DNA of 64,000 nt from Corticium candelabrum (taxonomy: Eukaryota > Porifera > Homoscleromorpha > Homosclerophorida > Plakinidae): assembly GCF_963422355.1 (NCBI RefSeq), contig NC_085086.1, positions 9,252,936 through 9,316,935 on the forward strand. Reading direction: 5' to 3'. Position 1 is the first letter of the stretch, and each line of letters begins with the position of its first letter. The notes under the pieces were generated by a model. The model did no database searches and was not told the origin of the DNA. It worked only from the letters and a program-made list of their open reading frames with translations. A program made the position numbers and the translations under genes. Below, piece by piece: positions 43,170-54,721 of this stretch.

Positions 43170-43352
43170 TTATGAAATGCCAAGAAATCGAATTAGAAAA
43201 TGGAATTGTACCAAAGCACAACCTAACAGTAAACAGCACTATCACCTTTGCATGTAAGAATGGCTACAAGAGGAAGGGCATCAATTTACGTAAATGTGTC
43301 TCAAACACTACCACCGCTTTCTGGGACCCATCTGATCCTGTCTCATGCAAAG
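43170..43352 (+). CDS. Unit C CCP14 (duplicate of CCP5)
   Basis: MKCQEIELENGIV, TFACKNGYKRKG, RKCVSNT, VSCK. The following intron (43353-43674) is also similar to 40757-41059. Confidence 0.8.
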
Positions 43353-43674
43353 GTTCGTTAGAAATGGACAAACTTGATTCCTTTACATTTCTTATCATTA
43401 CATAACGTTACAAAGCCATTAAATAATTTCAGTTTTAAGCAAATATAGGCATTAAAATTTTAATAGTTAAGTAATCGTTTAATATGTCAAAAAGGCATAT
43501 ATGCAGTAAATGAACACAAAACTCTTTTATAAAAATGTGTTTTTACAAGAATGAATTTAGCAAGATTGACGGCATCATTTGCAGTTGTCATACTCTTTGT
43601 ACAAATTTAAATATTGCAATTTACAATTTCGGTATGTTAATTGTAAATAATAGATTATGTGTTGACTGTTTTAG

Positions 43675-43983
43675 CAAGATCCTGTCCAAATCCGTCAATG
43701 TCAAACTTCATGAACGGAACTATACTAGGCGATGCATTCTTCTTTCCAGAAACTATAAACCTGACTTGCAATGAAGGTCACGAGCTAATCGGTGGTACAT
43801 CTATATTCAAATGCAACGAAAAAGGCAACTGGGTTGAGGTCAAAACGCCACAACAAGAAACTGAAAATGACATTCAAGATAGAGTTAAAAGACAAAGAAA
43901 ATACATTCAAAAATGTACAGAAAATCAAATGCTTGTACCTAAAACAAATAAAGTAGTAAATCCTCGCTTTCCAACTTGTAAAC
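43675..43983 (+). CDS. Unit C CCP15 with helical insert
   Basis: RSCPNPSMSNFMNGTI, NLTCNEGHELIGG, FKCNEKGNW, a charged insert (DIQDRVKRQRKYIQKC) and PTCK: five cysteines, 103 codons. It is orthologous in type to B CCP7. Confidence 0.75.
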
Positions 43984-44050
43984 GTGAGTAACAAGTTTAA
44001 AATAGTACTTATACGTTTTGTTAAACCAAAATATATATTTCAAATTATAG

Positions 44051-44224
44051 CAAAGAACTGCCACATACCACAGGAAAATCCACACTGCAAGAGAATAGGA
44101 GTCTACTTTCAGTACCCAGGTGTCGTAAAATATAACCGCGACTATGGATACTGCATACTTGGATCAAACCAAATTCAATGTAACTCATCAGGACAATGGT
44201 CAAACAAAGCACCTAGCTGCAAAC
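44051..44224 (+). CDS. Unit C CCP16
   Basis: KNCHIPQENPHCK, VKYNRDYGYC, IQCNSSGQW, PSCK. Equivalent to B CCP5 with the same displaced Cys. Confidence 0.75.
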
Positions 44225-44239
44225 GTAAATACGTTATTA

Positions 44240-44241
<2 letters not shown>

Positions 44242-44282
<41 letters not shown>
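44242..44282. repeat. (TA)n tract in the intron before CCP17
   Basis: A TA microsatellite at the same intron position where unit D begins (50547-50614). Confidence 0.9.
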
Positions 44283-44286
<4 letters not shown>

Positions 44287-44314
44287 ATATTGACAATTTG
44301 AATTTAATATTTAG

Positions 44315-44530
44315 AAATTGAATGTCCACCTGTTAGCGATCCCGAACATGGTACAGTACAGCTGAGCTCAGAACAAAGGTTTGTAGATGACACGGCAGTT
44401 TACAGATGCCATTCAGGCTATGACCTAAATATGGATAAAAACATTCAGAAATTTACTCGAATTTGCTTACAACCCGATAACCCTCACGAGTGCAAAGGAA
44501 TGTGGAGCAAAAAACCGCCATGCTGTATAC
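44315..44530 (+). CDS. Unit C CCP17
   Basis: IECPPVSDPEHGTV, VYRCHSGYDL, RICLQPDNPHEC, GMWSKKPPCC. Equivalent to B CCP6. Confidence 0.8.
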
Positions 44531-44586
44531 GTACGTCCTGTTTGGGCTAATCTTGTGACACTAATAACAGACTTGTAATACAATAG

Positions 44587-44901
44587 CAAGGTCATGTCCG
44601 GATCCTAACAATTCTAACTTCAGAAATGGAAGCATACAGGGAATTGCCTATTTCTACCCCGAAAAAATCTTCCTAAATTGCAGGAGAGGTCACGAGCTCG
44701 TTGGTGGAGGATCCTATTTTCAGTGCAATGAAAGTGGCCAGTGGCATGAAATATCGAAACCCAGTGATAAGCCATCACAACAAACCAATGAGAGAATAAA
44801 CTCAGAACTTGAGAAATTAAAAGCCTGCATATCGCCAAAGTCAAATTCAAACAAAACGAGGCATTTTCCACCCGAAGTGGGACAATTTCCTACCTGCCAA
44901 C
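44587..44901 (+). CDS. Unit C CCP18 with helical insert
   Basis: RSCPDPNNSNFRNGSI, FLNCRRGHELVGG, FQCNESGQW, an insert (NERINSELEKLKAC) and PTCQ: five cysteines, 105 codons. Confidence 0.75.
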
Positions 44902-44962
44902 GTAAGAATGTAACAATTACGTATTAACTTAGTATGCATATTGAGTGCATTGTATCTTTTAG

Positions 44963-45136
44963 CTAAAAATTGTAAGAGACCTTTTGTTAACAGTAACTGT
45001 ACTCTGGTGACAAGGAGCTTCCATTATCCAAACAAAGTGATGTTTGACCGCAACTATGGATACTGCGTTGTTGGTAGTACTAGCTCTCAATGCAATTCAC
45101 AAGGACTTTGGTCAAATGCGTCACCAACCTGTGAAC
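44963..45136 (+). CDS. Unit C CCP19
   Basis: KNCKRPFVNSNCTLV, VMFDRNYGYC, SQCNSQGLW, PTCE: same variant as CCP16. Confidence 0.75.
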
Positions 45137-45608
45137 GTAAGATATAATTTTTGATTGATTAACAAAACAGCGTTAATAACAGTTGGTAATTGGTGCGAAC
45201 AGATTGCTTCTGACCGAACCACATTATTACTTACGGAAGCCAATTTTGTGAGATTTGGCTTAACGCGTTCTAGTAGGCGTACTTAACTTTGGATTTTATG
45301 AGCGTCTAAGAAATTATTTTTTAAATATTGACGAGTTGGTTATCATGAAAAATGGCATTTATGTCTTTCGGTAATTTATTTTTTAGTACGTACTTCTATA
45401 CTGTATGTCATGGCTTGTAACCTGTCTCTTTCACTTTTACATCATAACACTCAGCAGCATAGACGCTATAAATATATAATCTTTCTATCTAATATAAGCT
45501 AAAGCCGACGCCAATGAGCAAATAGTAAATGTACAATTCTTAAAATTGTTCCGTCCAAGCTTCACGTGACCCATCGCTTCCGCAGATTCTGACATATTAT
45601 TGGTCTAG
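45137..45608 (+). other. 472-bp intron in unit C
   Basis: AT-rich, with no exon or element recognised. Confidence 0.5.
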
Positions 45609-45824
45609 GTATACAATGTCCGTCCCTTGAACGTATAAGAAGTGGCAGCTATATCTTGAATAAAAACAACAGATATGTAGACGCCAGAGCGCGCTACACC
45701 TGCAAAAGAGGCTACAATATCTTCATGGATGCAGAAAGGTCGTCTTACAACCGCCAATGCCGTCAAAATAAAGACATGAAAAGATGTGAAGGATACTGGA
45801 GCGGAAGAAATCCGTGCTGCATAC
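45609..45824 (+). CDS. Unit C CCP20
   Basis: IQCPSLERIRSGSY, RYTCKRGYNI, RQCRQNKDMKRC, GYWSGRNPCC: the CCP6/CCP17 type with terminal CC. Together CCP16-18 and CCP19-21 form a repeated triplet. Confidence 0.75.
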
Positions 45825-45877
45825 GTAAGTTTTATATCCGTAGTTACAATACAATAACCTATTCATTTCTATTTTAG

Positions 45878-46180
45878 CAAGATCTTGTCCGAATCCCAAG
45901 CCATTTGAGAACGGAACGGTTATTGGAGATCATTTCTTTTATCCGGAAACAATTTCAATAAGATGTGATGTCGGGTACGAATTGACGAAAGATGGCCCAG
46001 TTTATCAATGCGAAGAAACAGGATCTTGGGTTCCTCTATCTGGTCCATTGCCAAAAGGGCATAAACGCGATAATTTGCGCGCAGAGGCAGAACTGCAACT
46101 AGTCCGAACTTGTCTAACAAATAATAGCATTCAAACGAAAAATGTTGAAAATTCTGAATTAAATATGGCAAGATGCGAAC
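45878..46180 (+). CDS. Unit C CCP21 with helical insert
   Basis: RSCPNPKPFENGTV, SIRCDVGYEL, YQCEETGSW, an insert (LRAEAELQLVRTC) and ARCE: five cysteines, 101 codons. Confidence 0.75.
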
Positions 46181-46232
46181 GTAAGAACATTGCACGTTTC
46201 TAAAACAATTTTATGCTCTATGGCGTGTTTAG

Positions 46233-46403
46233 CGGTCAACTGCGGAAAGCCCACCGATCCTGTGGACGGAACATGTTCAGGACTTTACCATCAGTTTAAA
46301 GAGGTTGCGCGATGTACATGCAACCCGGGAAACTGCATAGACCATGTTAAGATAACTTGTAACGCAAATGCTGAATGGTTTCCATCAATCCCAACCTGCT
46401 CAA
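46233..46403 (+). CDS. Unit C CCP22
   Basis: VNCGKPTDPVDGTC, ARCTCNPGNC, ITCNANAEW, PTCS: cysteine-rich variant, 57 codons. Confidence 0.7.
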
Positions 46404-46457
46404 GTAACCTGCTCGCCAATAATCCTATGTCTTTTCAATAGATGTCATGGTATTTAG

Positions 46458-46697
46458 GAATATATTGTCCTCAACTGAAGTATAATGAGACTCGAATGTG
46501 GTTAACAAAAAAAAGAAATGGACAAGCAAAAGACTGCCTTAAAGGCAAGTTTTGCTACGGAGATACTGTTACCTTTGATCCTCGCCCTGGTTATTCCCTC
46601 GACAGAAGCGTTCAACTCGTATGTGAGCAAAACAAATCAAACCCTCATCAATGCGCAGGCTTTTGGCATCCCAATGATCGACTACCACAACCTCTTG
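46458..46697 (+). CDS. Unit C CCP23, lacking the C2-C4 pair
   Basis: IYCPQLKYNETR begins it and LVCEQNKSNPHC-like spacing follows. The TFxC strand reads VTFDPRPGYSL (Cys lost), and the chosen donor removes the last Cys. CCP disulfides pair 1-3 and 2-4, so both members of one pair are gone together. The 56-bp intron that follows fits the gene's intron sizes. Confidence 0.6.
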
Positions 46698-46753
46698 GTA
46701 TTCATACGTGCCTTTCCTTGATAAATAACAGACTGTATAGTATTTGTAAATAG

Positions 46754-46933
46754 AAAAGAGTTGCCCTCCTACTCCGGTTAAGATCAATAACGGACTTGTC
46801 CATAGTAGTGATTCTACCGTCGGATCCACAATCAGCTTCAGCTGCTCAGCAGACTACGAGCTAAAGGATGGTAGTGATACAAGAATATGTTTGTCGTCGG
46901 GACAGTGGAGTGGAATGCAACCAAGATGTGAAC
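46754..46933 (+). CDS. Unit C CCP24
   Basis: KSCPPTPVKINNGLV, SFSCSADYELKDG, RICLSSGQW, PRCE: the last CCP, four cysteines. Confidence 0.75.
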
Positions 46934-46990
46934 GTGAGTCGTTTTCCACTTGCTCTGCTAGATTTCCTTTGACAAGTATTTTCTCACTAG

Positions 46991-47224
46991 ACGTTTGCGC
47001 CAAATATGTGGCACAACCTGGCTCCGTTCAGTATTGTAACGTAACAAGCAGAAAGGCAGAACTAGTCTGTCCAGGAATAACTGAGTGCCCATCAGACCTC
47101 ACTCCGGTCTGCTCTAGTGATACACAAACTTACGACAACCTTTGTCTCCTAAAAATTTATGGCTGCAGAAAGTACGGCGTCAACGATACAACAACCGCTG
47201 TAGCAAACAACAACTGTCTTTTCG
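46991..47224 (+). CDS. Unit C Kazal domain
   Basis: A 78-codon exon: VCAKYVAQPGSVQYC lead, then CPGITECPSDLTPVC, SSDTQTYDNLCLL and YGC. It is divergent from the B/D Kazal exon but in the same position after the CCP run. Confidence 0.75.
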
Positions 47225-47288
47225 GTACGAAGTAGCTAACAGTTAAATAGACCTCAGTGTTTAGACAATTTGCAATAACATCAATTAG

Positions 47289-47468
47289 GTGGAATTTGTA
47301 CTGAACCGCAACCCAAACCAACACCCGGAGATCAGTGCGAGCAAACTGCGTATCGATATTTCTACAATACTGAAACGTCAGAGTGTGAACGGTACGCAAA
47401 CGGACCCTGTTACAAAGGACATAACAGTTTCTATACATTGGACGATTGCAAAGATCACTGTGAAACAA
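47289..47468 (+). CDS. Unit C Kunitz domain 1
   Basis: A Kunitz/BPTI fold with all six cysteines: GICTEPQPKPTPGDQC, YRYFYNTETSEC, ANGPCYKG, and TLDDCKDHC. The P1 position after the second Cys is Glu, unusual for an inhibitor of trypsin-like enzymes. It could be specialised or non-inhibitory. Confidence 0.85.
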
Positions 47469-47531
47469 GTAGAAACACCGTGGCTGGTTATCCTTAATAT
47501 ATAAATAATTGATAAATTTTATTGTGTTCAG

Positions 47532-47690
47532 GTAATCCTTGCATTTCTAAAATGGATCCTGGCTTGTGCTATCTTCATCAGCTGCGTTACTATTACAACC
47601 TGACAGAAGAGAAGTGCATGGAATTTAACTATTCAGGCTGCTATGGGAATGACAACAATTTTATATCAGAGTCAACGTGCGAAGCAAAAT
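47532..47690 (+). CDS. Unit C Kunitz domain 2
   Basis: NPCISKMDPGLCY, LRYYYNLTEEKC, YSGCYGNDNNF and STCEAKC give a canonical Kunitz with six cysteines. P1 is Tyr, which predicts preference for chymotrypsin-like proteases. It is missed by a simple ORF scan because it spans a short exon. Confidence 0.85.
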
Positions 47691-47745
47691 GTAAGCACTA
47701 AAATGGAGAGTAGGTGTCAATCATTAAGGTACTGATATGTTTCAG

Positions 47746-47790
47746 GCAGCGGAGTTCGCATCCCTCCTACACCTGTCATCATGACTGCAG
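47746..47790 (+). CDS. Unit C linker exon
   Basis: A 45-nt exon (SGVRIPPTPVIMTA) between cag| and |gtaaat. Proline-rich linker. It is small but in phase. Confidence 0.5.
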
Positions 47791-48048
47791 GTAAATGACA
47801 ACACTATTGTACTGTCCTACTACAATTGGTCTCCCCTCGTTAAGTGGTCCGGGGACCGGTTGTAGCTGCCATATCTAGTAGCCTAGACCAGTTGCGGTTG
47901 CCATAGTTGGTCCAGTATTGCCGTGAGTGCTCGCAGACACGGACGACAAACCTAAATTTAGCATCGAACCTGTCAGTATAGCTAGGACCAGTTGTCGTTT
48001 GACACTTCTACATCTAGCGATGATTTTACCTGTGATTTGAAATTACAG

Positions 48049-48099
48049 AAGATTGCTGCAGAAAGAATACTCTGAAAGATCAGTGCAGGGGCGGCCTAG
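48049..48099 (+). CDS. Unit C Cys-rich mini exon
   Basis: A 51-nt exon (EDCCRKNTLKDQCRGGL) between aattacag| and |gttaag, in phase. It may form the start of the C-terminal NTR-like domain. Confidence 0.45.
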
Positions 48100-48159
48100 G
48101 TTAAGTCCATTATCATATCATACATAAATTTTTAATTTATTTGATGTAATAAATTTTAG

Positions 48160-48491
48160 TATTAGACATTAATGCTACTGACACCACTACGAAAAATGAA
48201 AGAGTGATCGTTGGAGTAAAATTCAAGCCAAGGAATTTAAAATATCAAACAGTACAAAAGTATAAAAATGCTCTTAAACTTTCGCTGCCAATAGCTAAAA
48301 GTGAAGTGGAAGGATGCGACATGAAATGTCCAAAGTTCGGTTCAAATAAGAAATATTTAGTTGTTGTTAAAGGAGCCAGTATCAAAAAGAAGCAAGTGAA
48401 AGCTGAAAAGTACCACATAATGCAATACAAAAACGGCGAAGAAAAGTCTGAAAAGGTTGATCAACTAAAACAATGCAATCAAAATAGATGA
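48160..48491 (+). CDS. Unit C last exon: basic NTR-like C-terminus
   Basis: 110 codons ending in TGA at 48489. VIVGVKFKPRNLKYQ, CDMKCPKFGSNKKYLVVVKG and a Lys-rich tail resemble the second half of netrin-type (NTR/C345C) modules, which follow Kunitz domains in WFIKKN- and PCPE-like proteins. The match is by pattern only; a heparin-binding tail is another reading. Confidence 0.5.

Positions 48492-50546
<2,055 letters not shown>

Positions 50547-50614
<68 letters not shown>
50547..50614. repeat. (TA)n tract at the 5' truncation of unit D
   Basis: About 34 TA units directly precede the first unit D exon. Left of it the sequence is unrelated to the array. Confidence 0.95.
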
Positions 50615-50617
<3 letters not shown>

Positions 50618-50629
50618 TTTAATATTTAG

Positions 50630-50845
50630 AAATTCAATGTCCACCTCTTGGCGCTCCTGAACATGGTATAATAACTTTTAGCTCAGAACAAAGGTTTGTA
50701 GATGATGCGGCAGTTTACAGCTGCCATTCAGGCAATGACCTAAATATGGATAGAAATATTCAAAGATTTACTCGAATTTGCTTACAACCAAATAACCCTC
50801 ACGAATGCAACGGAATGTGGAGCGACCAACCGCTATGTTGTATAC
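50630..50845 (+). CDS. Unit D CCP6-type exon (open)
   Basis: IQCPPLGAPEHGII, VYSCHSGNDL, RICLQPNNPHEC, GMWSDQPLCC. Same length as B CCP6. It is closer to C CCP17 in wording. Confidence 0.65.
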
Positions 50846-50905
50846 GTATGTTTTGTTTGTGATGAATGTTCTGACACTAATAACAGTCGCGTTCTATTGC
50901 AATAG

Positions 50906-51220
50906 CAAGGTCATGTCCAGATCCTAACACTTCCAACTTTATAAATGGACGCATACAAGGGAATGGGTATTTTTACCCAGAGACAATCTCACTAAACTGC
51001 ATGGTAGGTCACGAGCTCGTTGACGGAGGATCCTATTTTCAGTGCAATCAAAGTGGCCGGTGGCATGAAATATCAAAACCCATTGACGAGGCATCAAACC
51101 AGGCAACAGAAAGAATCAATTCAGAACTTGAAAATTTCAAGAATTGCATATCGTCAATATCAAAAACAATTAGAACAAAGCACTTTTCGCACAAAGTAAG
51201 GCAATTTCCTACTTTTCAAG
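50906..51220 (+). CDS. Unit D CCP7-type exon, final Cys lost
   Basis: Open 105-codon exon with helical insert (TERINSELENFKNC). The last Cys is Phe (PTFQ), which breaks the C2-C4 disulfide. Confidence 0.65.
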
Positions 51221-51293
51221 GTAAGAAAGGAAATCCTTAATGTTGACTTTTGTTAAATCAGCTACCTGTAATGTTCACGGTTTATATACATAG

Positions 51294-51471
51294 CTGTATC
51301 GCGTGGACGACCTCCCTCGCTACTGAATGGGAGATATGAAGGACATTTGTTTTAGCTACGGAGCCATGGTACGCTACCACTGCAACGTCGGATACTGTCT
51401 CGTTGGAACCAATATCTCCATTTGTTAGAAAGAAGGTTATTGGAGTTCAAACACACACAGAGAATGTCAAA
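51294..51471 (+). pseudogene. Unit D CCP8 exon, frameshifted
   Basis: First Cys changed to Arg (VSRGRPP). A 1-nt insertion gives TAG at 51353-51355. Confidence 0.75.
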
Positions 51472-51541
51472 GTATACATATAATAACCAAAACAAAAACT
51501 GCTATGCTCGATAGATCTAAACTTGTATTGAATGTTTACAG

Positions 51542-51733
51542 TTCTGAAATGTCCTAATTTACAATCGATATCAAATGGTTCAGTTTCTGTGTCGTCAAAC
51601 TATTTGGGCGGAATGGCTACTTATCAATGCAAAGCTGGCTTTGATTTGATTGGTTCTCATACAAGATCATGCGAGGAACGTTCATTAGGGCATTGCAGCT
51701 TTACATGGACTGAACATCCACCGACATGTAGAG
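51542..51733 (+). CDS. Unit D CCP9 exon (open)
   Basis: LKCPNLQSISNGSV to PPTCR. Nearly identical to B 15747-15938. Confidence 0.65.
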
Positions 51734-51797
51734 GTTATTGAATAAGGCATTAATAGTACTTGCTAAAGTTCGAGTTGCTACTGACGATTGTATTTAG

Positions 51798-51983
51798 CTA
51801 AAGATTGCGGCGATCCTGGTGTCATTAGTCGTGGAAGAATTGCCGTGATCCAAGGAGACTGAAGGCGATATCCAAGTTACATCCAGTTTATATGTAATCT
51901 ATGATATCAAATTGTTGAAGGCACAGAGTTTATGACATGTTCAAGTTCACAAGTGTGGAAAGGAAAAAGGCCAAAGTGTCAAC
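51798..51983 (+). pseudogene. Unit D CCP10 exon with two stops
   Basis: TGA at 51860-51862 (GGA to TGA relative to B) and TGA at 51902-51904. Confidence 0.8.
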
Positions 51984-52036
51984 GTAAACGGTTACTAAAT
52001 TACACTAGAAATAAGTTCAATTGCTATTTATTTCAG

Positions 52037-52210
52037 CTGTCTATTGTGGTGAGTTGGAACAACCCAAGAATGGCGAAATTATAGGCAACAAGTTCTATTT
52101 TGGAGAATCCGTGACGTTTTCTTGCAATAGAGGATACATGATGATAGGAAAAGAGACTTCAACGTGCGAGACGTCTGGTACATGGACCAATATTTCACCC
52201 AGATGTATTG
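52037..52210 (+). CDS. Unit D CCP11 exon (open)
   Basis: VYCGELEQPKNGEI, TFSCNRGYMM, STCETSGTW, PRCI. Confidence 0.65.
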
Positions 52211-52273
52211 GTACAGAGCGCTGCTTAAAAGTGCCATGAATGGCAGTTTTGTAAGTTCAATTATGTCTTTTAG

Positions 52274-52459
52274 AAACGAGATGTTTTCCAATTCAAAGAC
52301 AGAAACATGGGCGTGTTGTTGGAATAGGCAACCAAATTGGCTCTGTTCTTGTATTTCAATGTACGCTAGGATATGCCCTGAAGGGATCTTCAAAACTTCA
52401 CTGCGTCTAAATCAAAAATTTACCAGCAAAATGGAACATGCCAATACCTGAATGCCAAG
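52274..52459 (+). pseudogene. Unit D CCP12 exon with stop, GC donor
   Basis: CAA to TAA at 52408-52410. The donor is GC as in unit B. Confidence 0.7.
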
Positions 52460-52515
52460 GCAAATATTAAATTTCTTGCAGTTTTTTTTCAGATAAAGGA
52501 TATGATGTTTTACAG

Positions 52516-52689
52516 CAATACTGTGCGAGCCTTTACAGCCTCCTAAAAACGGGTTTATCAGTGGCAGGAGTTACACGTTTCCGAATTTTGTTGTGTATGC
52601 ATGTAGAGAAGGATATACACTTATTGGAGAATCAAAGCGCCACTGCAATGGATCTGGACAATGGAGAGGATTAGTTCCAAATTGCCAAC
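52516..52689 (+). CDS. Unit D CCP13 exon (open)
   Basis: LCEPLQPPKNGFISG, VYACREGYTLIG, RHCNGSGQW, PNCQ. Confidence 0.65.
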
Positions 52690-52734
52690 GTATGGAAGCA
52701 ATTTTTAGAAAAATATCCTTACCACAATTCTTAC

Positions 52735-52819
52735 CACAATGCCGGATATGCTGTGCGAGGTTCGTCTACGTCTACCTGCCTTTTGCAAGGAATGTGGTCA
52801 CATGACCCTCCAACATGTC
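52735..52819 (+). pseudogene. Unit D CCP14 exon, 5' half deleted
   Basis: It resumes at NAGYAVRGSSTSTC relative to B 16953-17126. Acceptor and first half are missing; the deletion edge is near 52730. Confidence 0.8.
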
Positions 52820-52877
52820 AAAGTTTGTTGTATGTTTTGTTTTAGTTGGGTATTAGAACGAAATGTTATCTTAATAG

Positions 52878-53069
52878 GTATAAAATGCGCAGCACCGCCT
52901 AGACCAAAGTTTGGTAAAGTATTTGTTTCGCAAACTCATGTCCGAAGCGTTGCTCGGTACTCGTGCTCAATTGGGTACAGGCTCGTTGGCGTCACTCACA
53001 GGCAATGTACACAAACCTCTAAATTCACTGTCGAAGCCACGTGGAGCGAAAAGTCTCCCAAATGTATTC
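52878..53069 (+). CDS. Unit D CCP15 exon (open)
   Basis: IKCAAPPRPKFG, ARYSCSIGYRLVG, RQCTQTSKF, PKCI. Confidence 0.7.
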
Positions 53070-53126
53070 GTAAGAAAATCATTACAATACCCATGATTCC
53101 ATATTTGCTCAACGTATATTACTTAG

Positions 53127-53303
53127 CTGTGAGATGTTCTACACTTCATGCTCCACTAAACGGAAAAATTGTTGGTGACAATTTCTATTATCCACATTTC
53201 GTGCTGTACTCGTGTGACTATGGATACCAGATACTTTCTGGTAACAGCACTAGAAAATGTAACGAAATAGGAAAATGGACAGGCATTGCGCCCTTGTGCA
53301 AAG
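53127..53303 (+). CDS. Unit D CCP16 exon (open)
   Basis: VRCSTLHAPLNGKI, LYSCDYGYQI, RKCNEIGKW, PLCK. Only a few changes from B. Confidence 0.7.
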
Positions 53304-53362
53304 GTGTGCAAACACGCACAGAGTAATTTGATATAAACCAATAATAATGTATTTGTTCTCAG

Positions 53363-53587
53363 GTGTTTGTGAAGTTGCAAGAATTAATTGTTCTAACGCT
53401 GAGATTTGTGCAGTGGACAGCGACGGCAGTGCAACGTGTATATGCAAACCTCGGTCTACTTGTCCATTAGATGTCAGACCGGTCTGCGGTTCTGATGGGC
53501 GAACTTATATAAACGAGTGTTTACTGGAAGTGGAGGCATGCCTGTTTGGATCAGATTCATTAAGAACGATGAGTCAAGGAGTGTGTG
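53363..53587 (+). CDS. Unit D Kazal exon (open)
   Basis: CPLDVRPVCGSDGRTYINEC with the same 225-nt length as B. Confidence 0.7.
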
Positions 53588-53647
53588 GTAAATTGCAATA
53601 CTGCAGGATAAATATAAACCTGACAAAATATTTCATTACAAATGTAG

Positions 53648-53752
53648 AGTTCTCTTGTCATGTCTGCCATTCAAATGCTGATTGTGTTAAAAATACCAAT
53701 TGCAGCTGCAAACCTCGTTTCGTTGGTGACGGAAGAGAATATTTTTTCGAAG
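53648..53752 (+). CDS. Unit D EGF-like exon, CC to YF change
   Basis: CHVCHSNADCVKNTNCSCKP, then GREYFFE where B has GRECCFE, so the closing cysteines are lost. Confidence 0.6.
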
Positions 53753-53819
53753 GTTTAGTTTCACACAATTTTTAATAATTCGTATAAAATTTACCAGCAA
53801 ACTTTCAACATTGTTTTAG

Positions 53820-54118
53820 AATTAACCAACCAGGTGGCATTACTTGGATCTGCAGCATGGTTTGATTGCCAAGAATCGTGCGATCTTCCTTTTCGTTCTA
53901 CTCAATGGTACTTGAATGGTCAAATTCTAGACCACTTAGATACAAAATCTAGATTTGCGATTTCAATAAACGGACGAGGACTTTCCATTACAAAGCTAAA
54001 GTTAGAAGATGCTGGTCAGTATACATGCAAGGTGTCCAGCGACAGGCTCACTTACGAACGACATGGACATCTGGATGTCATCGATCCAATCAACCAATTT
54101 CGGCAATGTCTCAATGTT
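53820..54118 (+). pseudogene. Unit D Ig exon, 1-nt deletion
   Basis: The Ig core is intact (AAWFDCQESC, LKLEDAGQYTCKVSS), but the exon is 299 nt instead of 300: a T is missing in CAATTTTCGG. The protease exon would be read out of frame if spliced normally. Confidence 0.7.
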
Positions 54119-54721
54119 GTAAGATGTTTTAAAATCAATAATTTTTTAATAGTTAAAAGTAATTATTAAAAATCAAACTGAATTAAACAGCCCTAAAATT
54201 ATTTCTAAAAAGTGTTGATAGTAAAACATATTAGTTAGAAACGTCTCAAAGTAAGTCAACAAATCAACTTTCCTAGTAAACAATGCAATACCGATTGGAA
54301 TAATCAAATGTCGTACTAAATTCAATTTGTAAACGGTAATATCAATATTCGTAAACATAATAATATTGTAGTTAAAATATGTAATATAACGAAGAAAATA
54401 TAGACTTTAATAGACGTGGTACTATGTTAAGAGCTGTGACTCCAGCTTTATGCTTGCACGAGTTTCAGCACGTTGTACTGCGGCAGAGCCATGTGGAGAA
54501 CCATTGTACATTTTGTAATTATAGTTAGAATAGCACACAACACATGCAGCTTGCACATCATGCATGATTACATCCGAATACTGCGGGGAGTGTTCATCAA
54601 TTGTCATTCACATTCAATTGAGTAATAGTCGTTATATTCAGTTTATATATTTTACGGTATATCATCAACAGAGTGTAACCGACATGTAGCAAATCACATA
54701 ACATTTCTAACTTGTATACAG

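Larger units (their letters stand above)
37753..48491 (+). other. Unit C gene: F-lectin/CCP24/Kazal/Kunitz2/NTR-like (whole locus)
   Basis: About 31 exons other than the kringle can be placed, all with phase-1 boundaries, giving 2,296 aa if the damaged kringle exon is skipped. Order: signal peptide, (kringle, interrupted), F-lectin-like 1 + CCP1, F-lectin-like 2, CCP2-CCP24, Kazal, Kunitz 1, Kunitz 2, two tiny linker exons, NTR-like C-terminus. The N-terminal half is orthologous in order to unit B. The C-terminal half replaces Ig/protease with inhibitor modules. No stop was found in any exon outside the kringle. It is likely a secreted or matrix-bound protease inhibitor with the same targeting modules as unit B (inference). 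Confidence 0.8.
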
